Below the pieces are notes generated by a model. That model searched no databases and was not told the DNA's origin. It worked only from the letters and a program-made list of their open reading frames with translations. This document shows, in pieces, positions 43,511 to 51,780 of a stretch of DNA of 64,000 nucleotides. Within the stretch, counting starts at the first letter, position 1. Every line of letters begins with the position of its first letter. Source of the stretch: Bacteroidales bacterium (GTDB lineage: Bacteria; Bacteroidota; Bacteroidia; Bacteroidales; Muribaculaceae); contig JAAVFL010000004.1 in the NCBI GenBank assembly GCA_014800795.1, positions 124,001 through 188,000 on the forward strand. Direction: 5' to 3'. The translations under genes were made by a program, and so were the position numbers.

Positions 43511-44797
43511 TTAGGGGTATAGCGTGGTGATAGTGGCTGAGGGGAAATAATGGTGCAATATTTCGCGGTAGCTGTAGCCGCGCGCTCCCATCACGGCGGC
43601 GCCGATCTGGCACATACCTACGCCGTGTCCCCACCCGCGGCCGCGGAGTATGAAATCTCCCTCCGGGCTACGAATTACTTCGAACGCAGAGCTGCGCAGG
43701 TGGCTTTCAGACAGGCGGCGGCGTATCTCGAGTTCTTTGCCCACTATCATGCTTTTCTTGGTTCCTTCAATGAGCAGGCGGATTATGCGTCCGGAAGGTG
43801 TAACTTCAAGTGGCTTCAGTGTGGTAATCTCACCGAAGTCGGTAGCTGAGCGGCGGCTTATCAGGGCGGATAGTTCGGTTGTGGTGTAGCGTGTCTCCCA
43901 TCGAAAAAAATCTATAGTCTCGCGGTCGTAGTTGTTGAGTACCTGCCCCAGAATGTCAGGGTCGTCGGTGTCGCAGAAGGGAGTGCCGTCGGTGTCGGTA
44001 TCGCTGATATGGGTCAGATAGTGTTTGGGCGCCGGTTCCCAACAGTTTTCAAACCGCTCGGTCACTCCGCCGCAGCATTTGCTGAATCTGGCGTCGCACA
44101 CCTCGTCGTCGTATGTAAGTGTCTCACCGCGGGTCTGCTCCACGGCTTCCGACACTTCAGGGCGTGTCTGGCGTGTGATTCCCTGATAGCGCTGACAGTG
44201 ATCGTCGGCGCATACATCGAATTGGGTGTGATCCTCGCGGTCGTACCATTTTACTATCTCTTCAACCTCGCGCCCGTCAGGCAGTCGGGTGGTAGTGGTC
44301 GTTGCTGTCTCTGCGGTGGTGTGCTTACCTCGGTCGAGAAGCTGACGCATGAGCCAGCTGCGGCTCACTACGGCGTGGGCGCGCAGCAGTGCCGGCGATG
44401 CTGTGGCGCTCATCTCCGACGAGATTACGCTTTTCAGGTATTCTTCCAGACCGATGCGGTTGATCGCTATGATTTTACCGGGGTTTTCAGCATCGGGAAT
44501 CACACTGAGCGATCCGCGGAACTTCTGGCTCTCACGGCGCTCCCAGTGGAATCCGATGCCGATGGTGACATCATGGAGTCCGAAGGAACAGTGTGCGGGA
44601 TCTTCCGGAGTGAATTCCAGTGCATCGTATCTCTTGCCGCGGAAGGTGACTGCGCTCGTGCCGTCAGAGCTTCCTGACAGCTCGATGTCACCGGTAATGG
44701 TCTCACCTTCAAAGGTGAAACGTCCGGAGAGGGTGGCGTGTATTTCGCGCCCGCTCATTATGCCTACATTGATGATTGGTTCGCTGTTGATTCTCAT
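43511..44797 (-). CDS. SpoIID/LytB-domain protein
   Basis: 428 residues. The SpoIID fold is clear: GLEEYLKSVISSEMSATASPALLRAHAVVSRSW (about residues 115-147) with the catalytic Glu region, CCGGVTERFENCW, and the end GRGWGHGVGMCQIGAAVMGARGYSYREILHHYFP. SpoIID is a lytic transglycosylase on denuded glycan strands, and LytB enhances amidases. The start MRINSEPIINVGIMSGREI has no signal peptide, so a cytoplasmic place or non-classical export must be considered. A Cys-rich DVCADDHCQRYQG insert is present. First gene of the salvage operon, 42 bp before the permease. Confidence 0.9.
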   Translation of the reverse strand: MRINSEPIINVGIMSGREIHATLSGRFTFEGETITGDIELSGSSDGTSAVTFRGKRYDALEFTPEDPAHCSFGLHDVTIGIGFHWERRESQKFRGSLSVIPDAENPGKIIAINRIGLEEYLKSVISSEMSATASPALLRAHAVVSRSWLMRQLLDRGKHTTAETATTTTTRLPDGREVEEIVKWYDREDHTQFDVCADDHCQRYQGITRQTRPEVSEAVEQTRGETLTYDDEVCDARFSKCCGGVTERFENCWEPAPKHYLTHISDTDTDGTPFCDTDDPDILGQVLNNYDRETIDFFRWETRYTTTELSALISRRSATDFGEITTLKPLEVTPSGRIIRLLIEGTKKSMIVGKELEIRRRLSESHLRSSAFEVIRSPEGDFILRGRGWGHGVGMCQIGAAVMGARGYSYREILHHYFPSATITTLYP

Positions 44798-44801
44798 TTT
44801 G

Positions 44802-44832
44802 CAAATATACGCAATATTCGCATGAAAGCCAA
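44802..44832 (-). promoter_or_regulatory. Promoter of the peptidoglycan-salvage operon, near-leaderless
   Basis: Minus strand TTG (44830-44832), 20 bp, TATATTTG (44802-44809). The box ends 5 bp before the ATG, so the mRNA would start at or next to the start codon. Confidence 0.55.
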
Positions 44833-44923
44833 GAGCGGATGCCGGTCGCGGACAGCATATATGTATCCGGATCGGGCGAAATTCATGACTTACTGATAAT
44901 ATTTATATTGCCGTTGGCGTTAT

Positions 44924-45457
44924 ATGGATATGAAAAAGCTTACAAGTGTTTTTATGATGATGGCGGTGATAGTTGCAGCTGTTTTTCTCAGTGGTTGCAA
45001 CCGCCACGACGAGCCGGAGCGAGAGGTTTATGTGCCGATTATATATCAGTTCAATCAGGAATCGGTGATTGTCGATCTTGATTATCTGTCGAAGAATGAG
45101 CCCGAGATTTGGGATCAATTGAAGAGCCTCCACCTCCATACGTTTGTGGTGAACGATGCCGACGAATTTCCCTCCTGCGATCTCATAAAGGAGAACTGGG
45201 GCGAAAATATCGATTTCTCCGACAAAACCGTCATTATCAATTACGAGCTATGCAGCTATCCTGTGGTCGGTCACCGCTATGCATGGGTCTACGACCGCAT
45301 GGACAAAACTTACTCCTTTTGGACAACCAATCTGACTGACGGCGACCGACTTCTCGACGATGCAAAAGCTTGCCTTGTACGCAATGCTATCATGGTTAAT
45401 AAAATCTCACCTTCCGTCCATGTGACATCCGTTTTCTCCTCCCCCTCGCATATATAG
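44924..45457 (+). CDS. Lipoprotein, function unknown (177 aa)
   Basis: MDMKKLTSVFMMMAVIVAAVFLSGC is a lipoprotein signal (Cys25); starting at the ATG at 44930 would give MKKL and is equally good. The mature part has no recognised domain: it contains ESVIVDLDYLSKNEPEIWDQL, then strands such as KTVIINYELCSYPVVGHRYAWVYD. It ends with a basic, serine-rich tail. The gene is divergent from the salvage operon and opens a cluster of unrelated small lipoproteins. Confidence 0.72.
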   Translation: MDMKKLTSVFMMMAVIVAAVFLSGCNRHDEPEREVYVPIIYQFNQESVIVDLDYLSKNEPEIWDQLKSLHLHTFVVNDADEFPSCDLIKENWGENIDFSDKTVIINYELCSYPVVGHRYAWVYDRMDKTYSFWTTNLTDGDRLLDDAKACLVRNAIMVNKISPSVHVTSVFSSPSHI

Positions 45458-45564
45458 GTCAACCGGAGACAACCTTCTTACGGCGCTTGTCGCGCTACAA
45501 ACCGGATAGCTGTTTAAATTTAATAAATCGGTAAATTTTCAACCTTTCTGGATTTAGGATAAAA

Positions 45565-45622
45565 ATCCCATGCAATTATTTTATAAAATATTTGCATGGG
45601 ATAGATTTTTGCCATACCTTTA
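45565..45622 (+). promoter_or_regulatory. Promoter overlapped by a 38-bp palindrome (likely operator)
   Basis: TTTG (45591-45594), 20 bp, TACCTTTA (45615-45622) form a promoter. The -33 box lies inside a near-perfect inverted repeat (arms TCCCATGCAATTATTTT and its complement, one mismatch, 45565-45602) with a 2-bp centre, the layout expected for a dimeric repressor or activator site. Confidence 0.65.
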
Positions 45623-45667
45623 CGGCGATATCTGAATCATTATTGTTAACACTAATCCGTAGAATCT

Positions 45668-45781
45668 ATGAAAAAATTACTCTACCTGATGCCGCTGGCA
45701 TTGCTTATTGGCAGTTGTTCGGCTGATGAACCGATGTTTCAGTACCCTATTCTCGTGAAAGGTCATGTTTACCCGTTGTAA
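45668..45781 (+). CDS. 37-aa micro-lipoprotein (missed by the ORF track)
   Basis: ATG at 45668 opens MKKLLYLMPLALLIGSC, a near-perfect lipoprotein signal with lipid Cys17, then SADEPMFQYPILVKGHVYPL and TAA. The mature peptide is only 21 residues. It follows a strong promoter by 45 bp and precedes the first mosaic lipoprotein by 11 bp, so it is the first gene of that operon. It could instead be the truncated start of a lost larger lipoprotein. Function unknown. Confidence 0.6.
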   Translation: MKKLLYLMPLALLIGSCSADEPMFQYPILVKGHVYPL

Positions 45782-45792
45782 AACCATAATTT

Positions 45793-46470
45793 ATGAGAAA
45801 AACTAAATATGCTATTTATTTATGTATATTACCGGTGGTGTTGAATAGCTGTAGTGATGACGATGGATATTCATCGGATTACTGCAAGACGGAATATACT
45901 TATGATGAAGGAAAAGATCTATTCTGTGAGAATGAAAGAAATGCAATTCTTACTGATGTCAAAAATGAAATGGGAATTGAGTTCTCAGCGGGTCCTAAGG
46001 TTACTTTCTTATGGATTACATCTCAGGAACTTGTTGACGAAAACTGTTTTGCTGGAAAGGAAGGAGGATTTATGTCGATAACGAAAGGAGATTGTTATTA
46101 TCCGACACCATATAAGGATGGCTATGCGGAAGGTGAAATTATTTCAGAAATATTGGCATACCCGTTGGTTCCAAAAGAACGATACATACTTCCGGTATTG
46201 TCGGGTGTGGATTGGTCCGACACAGGTGTGGAGATCATAGATACGCACGAAAACAAGGAGATTCCGTATGATAACTGCGAGTTTGTGTACCGTGGTTGGC
46301 TTCAGGTCACTCTCGGGGGTGAGGATGAGAAGCATCGGTTTATAAAACTGAAGTCTATAGCTGAGGCTCCTGAGGGTTACGAGACCGCCCGGCTGTATTT
46401 CAATCCGGCGTATGATTTTGTGAACAATATGATAACGGTCACTCAGCAGGGTTACCCACCATCGGAGTGA
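45793..46470 (+). CDS. Mosaic lipoprotein paralogue A, function unknown
   Basis: 225 residues; lipoprotein signal MRKTKYAIYLCILPVVLNSC (Cys20) then SDDDGYSSDYC. The N-terminal half (residues to about 144) includes ILTDVKNEMGIEFSAGPKVTFLWITSQELVDENC; the C-terminal half, GVEIIDTHENKEIPYDNCEF through GYETARLYF, is nearly identical in paralogue B at both DNA and protein level. It ends NMITVTQQGYPPSE. Surroundings are A/T-rich compared with the flanks. No family is recognised. Confidence 0.78.
   Translation: MRKTKYAIYLCILPVVLNSCSDDDGYSSDYCKTEYTYDEGKDLFCENERNAILTDVKNEMGIEFSAGPKVTFLWITSQELVDENCFAGKEGGFMSITKGDCYYPTPYKDGYAEGEIISEILAYPLVPKERYILPVLSGVDWSDTGVEIIDTHENKEIPYDNCEFVYRGWLQVTLGGEDEKHRFIKLKSIAEAPEGYETARLYFNPAYDFVNNMITVTQQGYPPSE
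46224..46402 (+). repeat. 179-bp duplicated coding segment, copy A
   Basis: Matches 46982-47160 with six base differences by my count, all in the coding frame of the two lipoprotein genes. The sequences on its 5' side are unrelated. Confidence 0.9.
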
Positions 46471-46565
46471 CCTGTAGTTCTAGGTTATTTGTCATTCCGT
46501 TTTTAGGTTCTCGTAATATGCGGAGGATAGATGTTCCCTTCCACTTATTAAACAATGAAATATTT

Positions 46566-47177
46566 ATGAATAAGATAAAAGAATGGTTGCCCTTATTTGT
46601 AATAATGGGAATAAGTATGTACTTTATCGGATGTACTAACAATAATAATATAGATTGTGATGAAAGCAGAGATGGAGTGTCTCTTTTCGAATCTGAGGCT
46701 CGTAGCGTAGTTCTTACTCCAATTAATGCCGATGCAGAAATACGGTATTCTGCCGGTTCATATGTAACATTGTGTTGGGTTACATCTCAAGATGTATCTG
46801 AAGATAATCTTACGAAATTGAGAGGTGGTGGAGTGGGTATTATGATAAAGGGTGACTCCTATTTCCCATATATAGATCAGGAAAAATATCTCTCAGGAGA
46901 GATTCTAACGGAAGAAGTGGTAAATGGGGCGGATATATATAGAATATTTCACATCTATTCAGAGCAGGATTGGGAAGAAATAGGTGTGGAGATCATAGAT
47001 ACGCACGAAAACAAGGAGATTCCGTATGATAATTGTGAGTTTGTGTATCGCGGTTGGCTTCAGGTCACTCTCGGGGGTGAGGATGAAGAGCATCGGTTTA
47101 TAAAACTGAAGTCTATAGCTGAGGCTCCTGAGGGTTACGAGACCGCCCGGCTGTATTTCAGGCGTATGATTTCGTGA
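46566..47177 (+). CDS. Mosaic lipoprotein paralogue B, 3' end frameshifted
   Basis: Start at 46566 (MNKIKEWLPLFVIMGISMYFIGC, lipid Cys23); the ORF-track start at 46467 overlaps paralogue A. Its N-terminal half differs from A but keeps a similar plan (VVLTPINADAEIRYSAGSYVTLCWVTSQDVSEDN). From GVEIIDTHENKEIPYDNCEF it is nearly identical to A. After ETARLYF a 4-bp deletion relative to A (TTCAATCCGGCG versus TTCAGGCG) shifts the frame and gives the short end RRMIS; the ancestral frame, AYDFVNNMITVTQRGYASVE, still runs open to TGA at 47222-47224. The protein may still be functional. Confidence 0.75.
   Translation: MNKIKEWLPLFVIMGISMYFIGCTNNNNIDCDESRDGVSLFESEARSVVLTPINADAEIRYSAGSYVTLCWVTSQDVSEDNLTKLRGGGVGIMIKGDSYFPYIDQEKYLSGEILTEEVVNGADIYRIFHIYSEQDWEEIGVEIIDTHENKEIPYDNCEFVYRGWLQVTLGGEDEEHRFIKLKSIAEAPEGYETARLYFRRMIS
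46982..47160 (+). repeat. 179-bp duplicated coding segment, copy B
   Basis: Partner of 46224-46402, ending just before the 4-bp deletion. Confidence 0.9.
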
Positions 47178-47342
47178 ACAATATGATTACTGTCACTCAG
47201 CGTGGTTACGCTTCTGTGGAGTGATATGTAGCGGATACGATCAATCGACGGCTCATCAGACTGCCTGTTCCGGCAATCATGATGAGCCGTTATATTTTTC
47301 AGGATATTCCGGTAATTTTACATTGGTATCGCCCAGTTGTTT

Positions 47343-47714
47343 TTACTCATCAACAGGGGCATCCGTGCCGGGGCGCTTGCCGGGGCGTGTGTTGGCTGCC
47401 TCAAGAAGCTGGACGAGGGTCCGGCGGATTTCGCGGAGGCGCTCTACGGCCCGGGCGCGTTTTGAGATGTTGGCGTGGTTGTGACGGATCTGCTCTTCGG
47501 CGGCTTCGAGGTGCAGCCCTTTCTCCTTTACGAGATATGTCACCATGCGCAGACGTTCGATATCGGCGGGAGTGTAATAGCGTCTGCCGCTTTCGCTACG
47601 TTTGGGTTTGATTATGGTGAATTTCTTCTCCCAGAAGCGCAGGGTGGAAGCGGGCAGACCGAGTATGTCGGCTACCTCCTTTATTTTGTAGTATTTCTTG
47701 TCAAGCTCTGCCAT
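47343..47714 (-). CDS. MerR-family transcriptional regulator
   Basis: 123 residues. The winged helix-turn-helix is YYKIKEVADILGLPASTLRFWEKKF (residues about 8-32) followed by RRYYTPADIERLRMVTYLV; a short coiled-coil (GLHLEAAEEQIRHNHANISKRARAVERLREIRRTL) completes a dimer helix. There is no visible ligand-binding domain. Its first nine codons (MAELDKKYY) lie in a 27-bp direct repeat that recurs next to alaS, showing that its former upstream region has been separated from it. Confidence 0.92.
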   Translation of the reverse strand: MAELDKKYYKIKEVADILGLPASTLRFWEKKFTIIKPKRSESGRRYYTPADIERLRMVTYLVKEKGLHLEAAEEQIRHNHANISKRARAVERLREIRRTLVQLLEAANTRPGKRPGTDAPVDE

Positions 47715-47717
47715 GGC
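47691..47717. repeat. 27-bp direct repeat, left copy (inside merR)
   Basis: GTATTTCTTGTCAAGCTCTG plus CCATGGC; identical to 48972-48998. On the minus strand it spells GCC-ATG plus codons for MAELDKKY. Confidence 0.95.
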
Positions 47718-47801
47718 CTTTTTTAATTAGCGTTACAATAGCGTATCTGTGAATTAGAAACAGATTTAATCTAACCTGTATATGAATAAATCAAAAAATC
47801 G

Positions 47802-48944
47802 CTACTGGTCATTATCTTGATTACTGTCAGATAATATGCCTTTTTCTAACTCGTCCAGTGTAGGGATTGTACCTTCAATTTTTTCAGGATATAAGCGAGC
47901 CAGATCGTATTCCGAGATTCCGAGAGGAAGGTTGCTTGCTTCAAGAGCATATTGAGCTACAATGTTGTCTTTCTCTTTACAGATAAGAATGCCAATTGTG
48001 GGGTTGTCTCTATTTTCTTTTCTCAAGATATGATTACATGCTACTACATATCCTCCAAGCTGACCAGCATCAGCAAAGTCAAATTTACCAATTTTCACCT
48101 CGATAACGACATATGCAGATAGATTCAAATTATAAAATAGGAGATCTATGAATTTTTCTGTTTCTCCTATTTGTAATCTGTATTCGCGTCCTACGTATGC
48201 GAATCCCGTCCCCAGATCAATAAGAAATTGTGTAATATTATTTAATAAAGCATCCTTGAGTAGCTTTTCATTGTATCGTGAGGTTATTCCGGTAAAAGCG
48301 AAATTATATGGATCTTTGGTCAATTCCTGAGCAAGATCACTTGTGATTTCCGGAAGCGTCCGTTTGAAATTAGTCAAGGCTTTGCCTTTACGCTTGAATA
48401 GATCAGTAGCTATAAAATTACGAAGCATATCTCTGCTCCAGCCGTTTTTGATAATCTCTCCTGCATAGAATACCGCTTTTTCTGGATTATTGTGAAATTT
48501 ATCGATTAGCAACATCTGGTGTCCCCAGGGGATCTGATAGATGCTTTCCTTTAAATTTGCAACAATTTGCTGCAGATTCCGGGGTGATAATGTGTTGTTG
48601 TTTGACCTCGTTGATGGTTCTGAATTTGCAGCAGCTTGCTGCAAATTCAGAATATAATCGGAATAAAGATTGTAGAATCTCTGAGCATATCTGATATTTC
48701 TTTCCGATAATCCGGTTGCTCCCGGCAGAAGTCTTTTCAGATCTCTGCTTAAAGCGGCGTAAAAAGAGGAACCGTATCTGTTCTCGTCGCCACGCTCGGT
48801 TATATCCTTGCCAAGAAGCCAATAAAAATGTAGCATTTCCTGGTTTACCTTCACGGCGGCTTTGATTTGACTTGTACGATATCTTGTGCATAGGTCTTCG
48901 ACCCATGCGAGATAATTATTATCAAGAATGGTTATAGACTTCAT
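47802..48944 (-). CDS. DUF1016 (YhcG-type) PDDEXK nuclease-fold protein
   Basis: 380 residues. The N-terminal DUF1016 domain has AAVKVNQEMLHFYWLLGKDI and GLSERNIRYAQRFYNLY; the C-terminal nuclease fold has the PD-(D/E)xK pattern FIDLLFYNLNLSAYVVIEVKIGKF (Asp ... Glu-x-Lys) and QLGGYVVACN. The linker, residues about 102-140, carries an imperfect repeat of NLQQxxAN units. The family is common on mobile and defence-rich regions, with unclear biochemistry. It lies in an islet flanked by 27-bp repeats and points into merR. Its A/T-rich codons differ from alaS and from the flanks. Confidence 0.92.
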   Translation of the reverse strand: MKSITILDNNYLAWVEDLCTRYRTSQIKAAVKVNQEMLHFYWLLGKDITERGDENRYGSSFYAALSRDLKRLLPGATGLSERNIRYAQRFYNLYSDYILNLQQAAANSEPSTRSNNNTLSPRNLQQIVANLKESIYQIPWGHQMLLIDKFHNNPEKAVFYAGEIIKNGWSRDMLRNFIATDLFKRKGKALTNFKRTLPEITSDLAQELTKDPYNFAFTGITSRYNEKLLKDALLNNITQFLIDLGTGFAYVGREYRLQIGETEKFIDLLFYNLNLSAYVVIEVKIGKFDFADAGQLGGYVVACNHILRKENRDNPTIGILICKEKDNIVAQYALEASNLPLGISEYDLARLYPEKIEGTIPTLDELEKGILSDSNQDNDQ

Positions 48945-48959
48945 AGGTTAGTATTCTTA

Positions 48960-48995
48960 TCAAATCCGGAGGTATTTCTTGTCAAGCTCTGCCAT
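48960..48995 (-). other. 11-codon remnant of the merR start
   Basis: Minus strand ATG at 48995 reads MAELDKKYLRI then TGA. The first eight residues are the merR N-terminus. It lies directly behind a -7 box and before the DUF1016 gene, so it may act as a leader peptide or be inert. Confidence 0.6.
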
Positions 48996-48998
48996 GGC
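48972..48998. repeat. 27-bp direct repeat, right copy (beside alaS)
   Basis: Exact copy of 47691-47717. Together the copies bracket about 1.25 kb holding only the DUF1016 gene. Confidence 0.95.
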
Positions 48999-49005
48999 GT
49001 ATCAA

Positions 49006-49037
49006 TTTGCAAAAGTAGTAAAAAAAGCGTAATTTTG
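49006..49037 (+). promoter_or_regulatory. Promoter of alaS
   Basis: TTTG (49006-49009), 20 bp, TAATTTTG (49030-49037); the leader to the ATG at 49120 is about 75 nt. Confidence 0.82.
49010..49017 (-). promoter_or_regulatory. Divergent -7 box, the probable original merR promoter
   Basis: Minus strand TACTTTTG, adjoining the alaS -33 box so that the two form TTTGCAAA. It now faces the merR remnant and the DUF1016 gene. Confidence 0.55.
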
Positions 49038-49119
49038 CGCTTTGAATCAAGCTAATTACAGCATGGCGCCTGCACGGGCGCCTACAATAAGCAAGGTAAT
49101 AAAAATCACTACCATACGC

Positions 49120-51756
49120 ATGAGCAACAAACCTCTTACTGCAAAGGAGATCAGAGAATCGTTCAAGCAGTTTTTTGAAAGCAAGGGGCACCATATCGTT
49201 CCGTCGGCCCCGATGGTAATAAAAGACGATCCCACGCTGATGTTCACCAACGCGGGTATGAATCAGTTCAAGGATATCATTCTGGGCAACAAGGCGCCGA
49301 AATGGACCCGCGTCACCGACAGCCAGAAGTGTCTCCGCGTAAGCGGCAAGCACAACGACCTCGAAGAGGTGGGCCACGACACCTACCACCACACTATGTT
49401 CGAGATGCTGGGCAACTGGTCGTTCGGCGACTACTTCAAGAAGGAAGCCATCGACTGGGCCTGGGAATTTCTCGTAGATGTTCTCGGACTTGATCCGGCT
49501 CATCTTTATGCAACCGTTTTCGAAGGTTCTCCCGCCGAGGGGCTCGGACGCGACGACGAGGCCGCCTCTTACTGGGCTGCGCACCTGCCCGAGAGCCATA
49601 TAATAAACGGAAACAAACACGACAACTTCTGGGAGATGGGCGATACAGGGCCCTGCGGTCCATGCTCAGAGATCCATATCGACCTCCGCAGCGAGGAGGA
49701 GCGCGAGGCTGTTCCCGGTGCCGAGCTTGTGAACAAGGATCATCCTCAGGTTATCGAGATCTGGAACCTCGTGTTCATGCAGTTCAACCGTAAGGCCGAC
49801 CATTCGCTCGAACCGCTCCCCGCAAAGGTTATCGACACCGGAATGGGCTTCGAACGTCTCTGTATGGCTCTTCAGGGTAAGAAATCGAACTATGATACCG
49901 ATGTGTTCACCCCCATGATCGCCAAGATCGCCGAGCTTTCGGGCAAGAAATATGGCGAGGATCACAAGGTGGATGTGGCTATGCGCGTTATCGCCGACCA
50001 TATCCGCACAATAGCTTTCTCGATCGCCGATTCGCAGCTTCCCGGCAATGCCAAGGCCGGCTATGTGATCCGCCGCATCCTGCGCCGTGCCGTTCGGTAT
50101 GCTTATACTTTCCTCGAGCAGAAGGAAGCGTTCATGTACAAGCTCGTCGACACACTTATCGATTCGATGGGCGATGCTTATCCCGAGCTTAAGCAGCAGC
50201 GGGAGCTTATAATGCGTGTCACCAAAGAGGAGGAAGATTCGTTCCTGCGCACTCTCGAGAACGGTATCAAGATGCTCGAAAGTGATATAGAGGCAGCGCG
50301 TAAAGCGGGTAAAACCGAGATTGACGGTGCCGAGGCATTCGTATTGTACGATACATACGGATTTCCCCTCGACCTTACTCAGCTCATATTGAAAGAGAAC
50401 GGAATGACACTTGATCAGGAAGGATTCGACCGCGAGATGGCTGCTCAGAAGGCGCGTGCGCGCAATGCTGCCGCAGTTGAAGCTACCGACTGGGTGACCG
50501 TGCGCGAGGGGGATCAGGAGTTTGTAGGCTACGACCACACAGAAACTCCGGCCCGCATTCTCCGCTACCGCAAGGTGAAGCAGAAAAACAAGGAATATTA
50601 TCAGATTATACTCGACCGCACCCCATTTTACGCCGAGATGGGCGGTCAGGTAGGCGACAGTGGCACACTGACTGCCCCCGATGGTGAAGTGGTGGAGGTG
50701 TTCGACACCAAGCGTGAGAACGGTATCGGTGTTCACCTTACACATAAACTGCCTGCCGATCCGTCGGCGGAGTTCACCGCCGCAATCAATAAGGAAGCAC
50801 GACGTGCCACATCGTGCAACCACACTGCAACCCATCTTCTCCATGAGGCTCTCCGTGAGGTGTTGGGAACGCATGTGGAGCAGAAAGGCTCGTATGTATC
50901 ACCCGATATCCTCCGCTTCGATTTCTCCCACTTCCAGAAAGTTACCCCCGAGGAACTGCGCAAGGTAGAGCATCTCGCCAACCGTAAGGTTCGCGAGGCA
51001 TATGCACGCGACGAACGCCGCAACGTGCCTATCGAAGAGGCCCGTAACATGGGCGCCATGGCGCTCTTCGGCGAGAAATACGGCGACGAAGTGCGTGTGA
51101 TCCGTTACGGTAGCTCCGTAGAGCTTTGCGGTGGCACTCACGTCGACAACACGGGAAATATCGGTATGATAAAAATTATCTCCGAGAGCAGCATTGCCGC
51201 CGGCATACGCCGTATCGAGGCTATCACCGGGGAGAATGTCGAAAAAGCCATCGACACCATGACCGACACCATGCATGAGATCGGAGCTATGCTTCATAAT
51301 GCTCCCGATCTGCTTGCTGCTCTGAAAAAAGAGATAGAGGAGAATGAGAGCCTCCGCAAGCAGGCTGAGGAGGCCTTCAAGGAGCGCGTGGCTCAACTGA
51401 CTTCCAAGCTGGTGGCAGATGCGGAAGATATCTGCGGAATGAAAGTTGTATCTATGACAGGACAGCGTCTGCCGGATGTTGTCAAAAATGTTGCTTTCGG
51501 AGTTAGAAATGCCTCACCGGAAAACACCGTTTTCCTCGGAGCTACCTGCGACATCGCCGGCAAGCCCCTCCTCACTGTAATGTTTACCAACGATCTCGTA
51601 GAGGCAGGGCGCAATGCGTCGCAGCTTGTACGCGAGGCAGCCAAAGCTATCAAAGGGGGCGGTGGCGGTCAGCCCGGTTTCGCCCAGGCTGGCGGCAAGG
51701 ATGCCGACGGACTGGCGGCAGCTTTCGACATCATGCGCAATTTGCTGAAGGCATAA
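49120..51756 (+). CDS. alaS: Alanyl-tRNA synthetase
   Basis: Starting at the ATG at 49120 ([20 protein letters not shown]) gives 878 residues, the usual bacterial AlaS length; the ORF-track start at 49042 would fall at the transcription start. Class II motifs are [20 protein letters not shown] and [14 protein letters not shown]; the editing domain has [16 protein letters not shown] (HxxxH) and the distal [10 protein letters not shown] zinc ligands; the C-Ala end has [16 protein letters not shown]. It charges tRNA-Ala and clears mischarged Ser and Gly. gmd follows after 24 bp. Confidence 0.97.
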   Translation: MSNKPLTAKEIRESFKQFFESKGHHIVPSAPMVIKDDPTLMFTNAGMNQFKDIILGNKAPKWTRVTDSQKCLRVSGKHNDLEEVGHDTYHHTMFEMLGNWSFGDYFKKEAIDWAWEFLVDVLGLDPAHLYATVFEGSPAEGLGRDDEAASYWAAHLPESHIINGNKHDNFWEMGDTGPCGPCSEIHIDLRSEEEREAVPGAELVNKDHPQVIEIWNLVFMQFNRKADHSLEPLPAKVIDTGMGFERLCMALQGKKSNYDTDVFTPMIAKIAELSGKKYGEDHKVDVAMRVIADHIRTIAFSIADSQLPGNAKAGYVIRRILRRAVRYAYTFLEQKEAFMYKLVDTLIDSMGDAYPELKQQRELIMRVTKEEEDSFLRTLENGIKMLESDIEAARKAGKTEIDGAEAFVLYDTYGFPLDLTQLILKENGMTLDQEGFDREMAAQKARARNAAAVEATDWVTVREGDQEFVGYDHTETPARILRYRKVKQKNKEYYQIILDRTPFYAEMGGQVGDSGTLTAPDGEVVEVFDTKRENGIGVHLTHKLPADPSAEFTAAINKEARRATSCNHTATHLLHEALREVLGTHVEQKGSYVSPDILRFDFSHFQKVTPEELRKVEHLANRKVREAYARDERRNVPIEEARNMGAMALFGEKYGDEVRVIRYGSSVELCGGTHVDNTGNIGMIKIISESSIAAGIRRIEAITGENVEKAIDTMTDTMHEIGAMLHNAPDLLAALKKEIEENESLRKQAEEAFKERVAQLTSKLVADAEDICGMKVVSMTGQRLPDVVKNVAFGVRNASPENTVFLGATCDIAGKPLLTVMFTNDLVEAGRNASQLVREAAKAIKGGGGGQPGFAQAGGKDADGLAAAFDIMRNLLKA

Positions 51757-51780
51757 GACAATCTTCCATACGAATCACCC

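Noticed and set aside
49666-50874. 402-aa minus-strand ORF inside alaS
   Set aside because: Antisense of conserved alaS sequence; no promoter and no recognisable domain.
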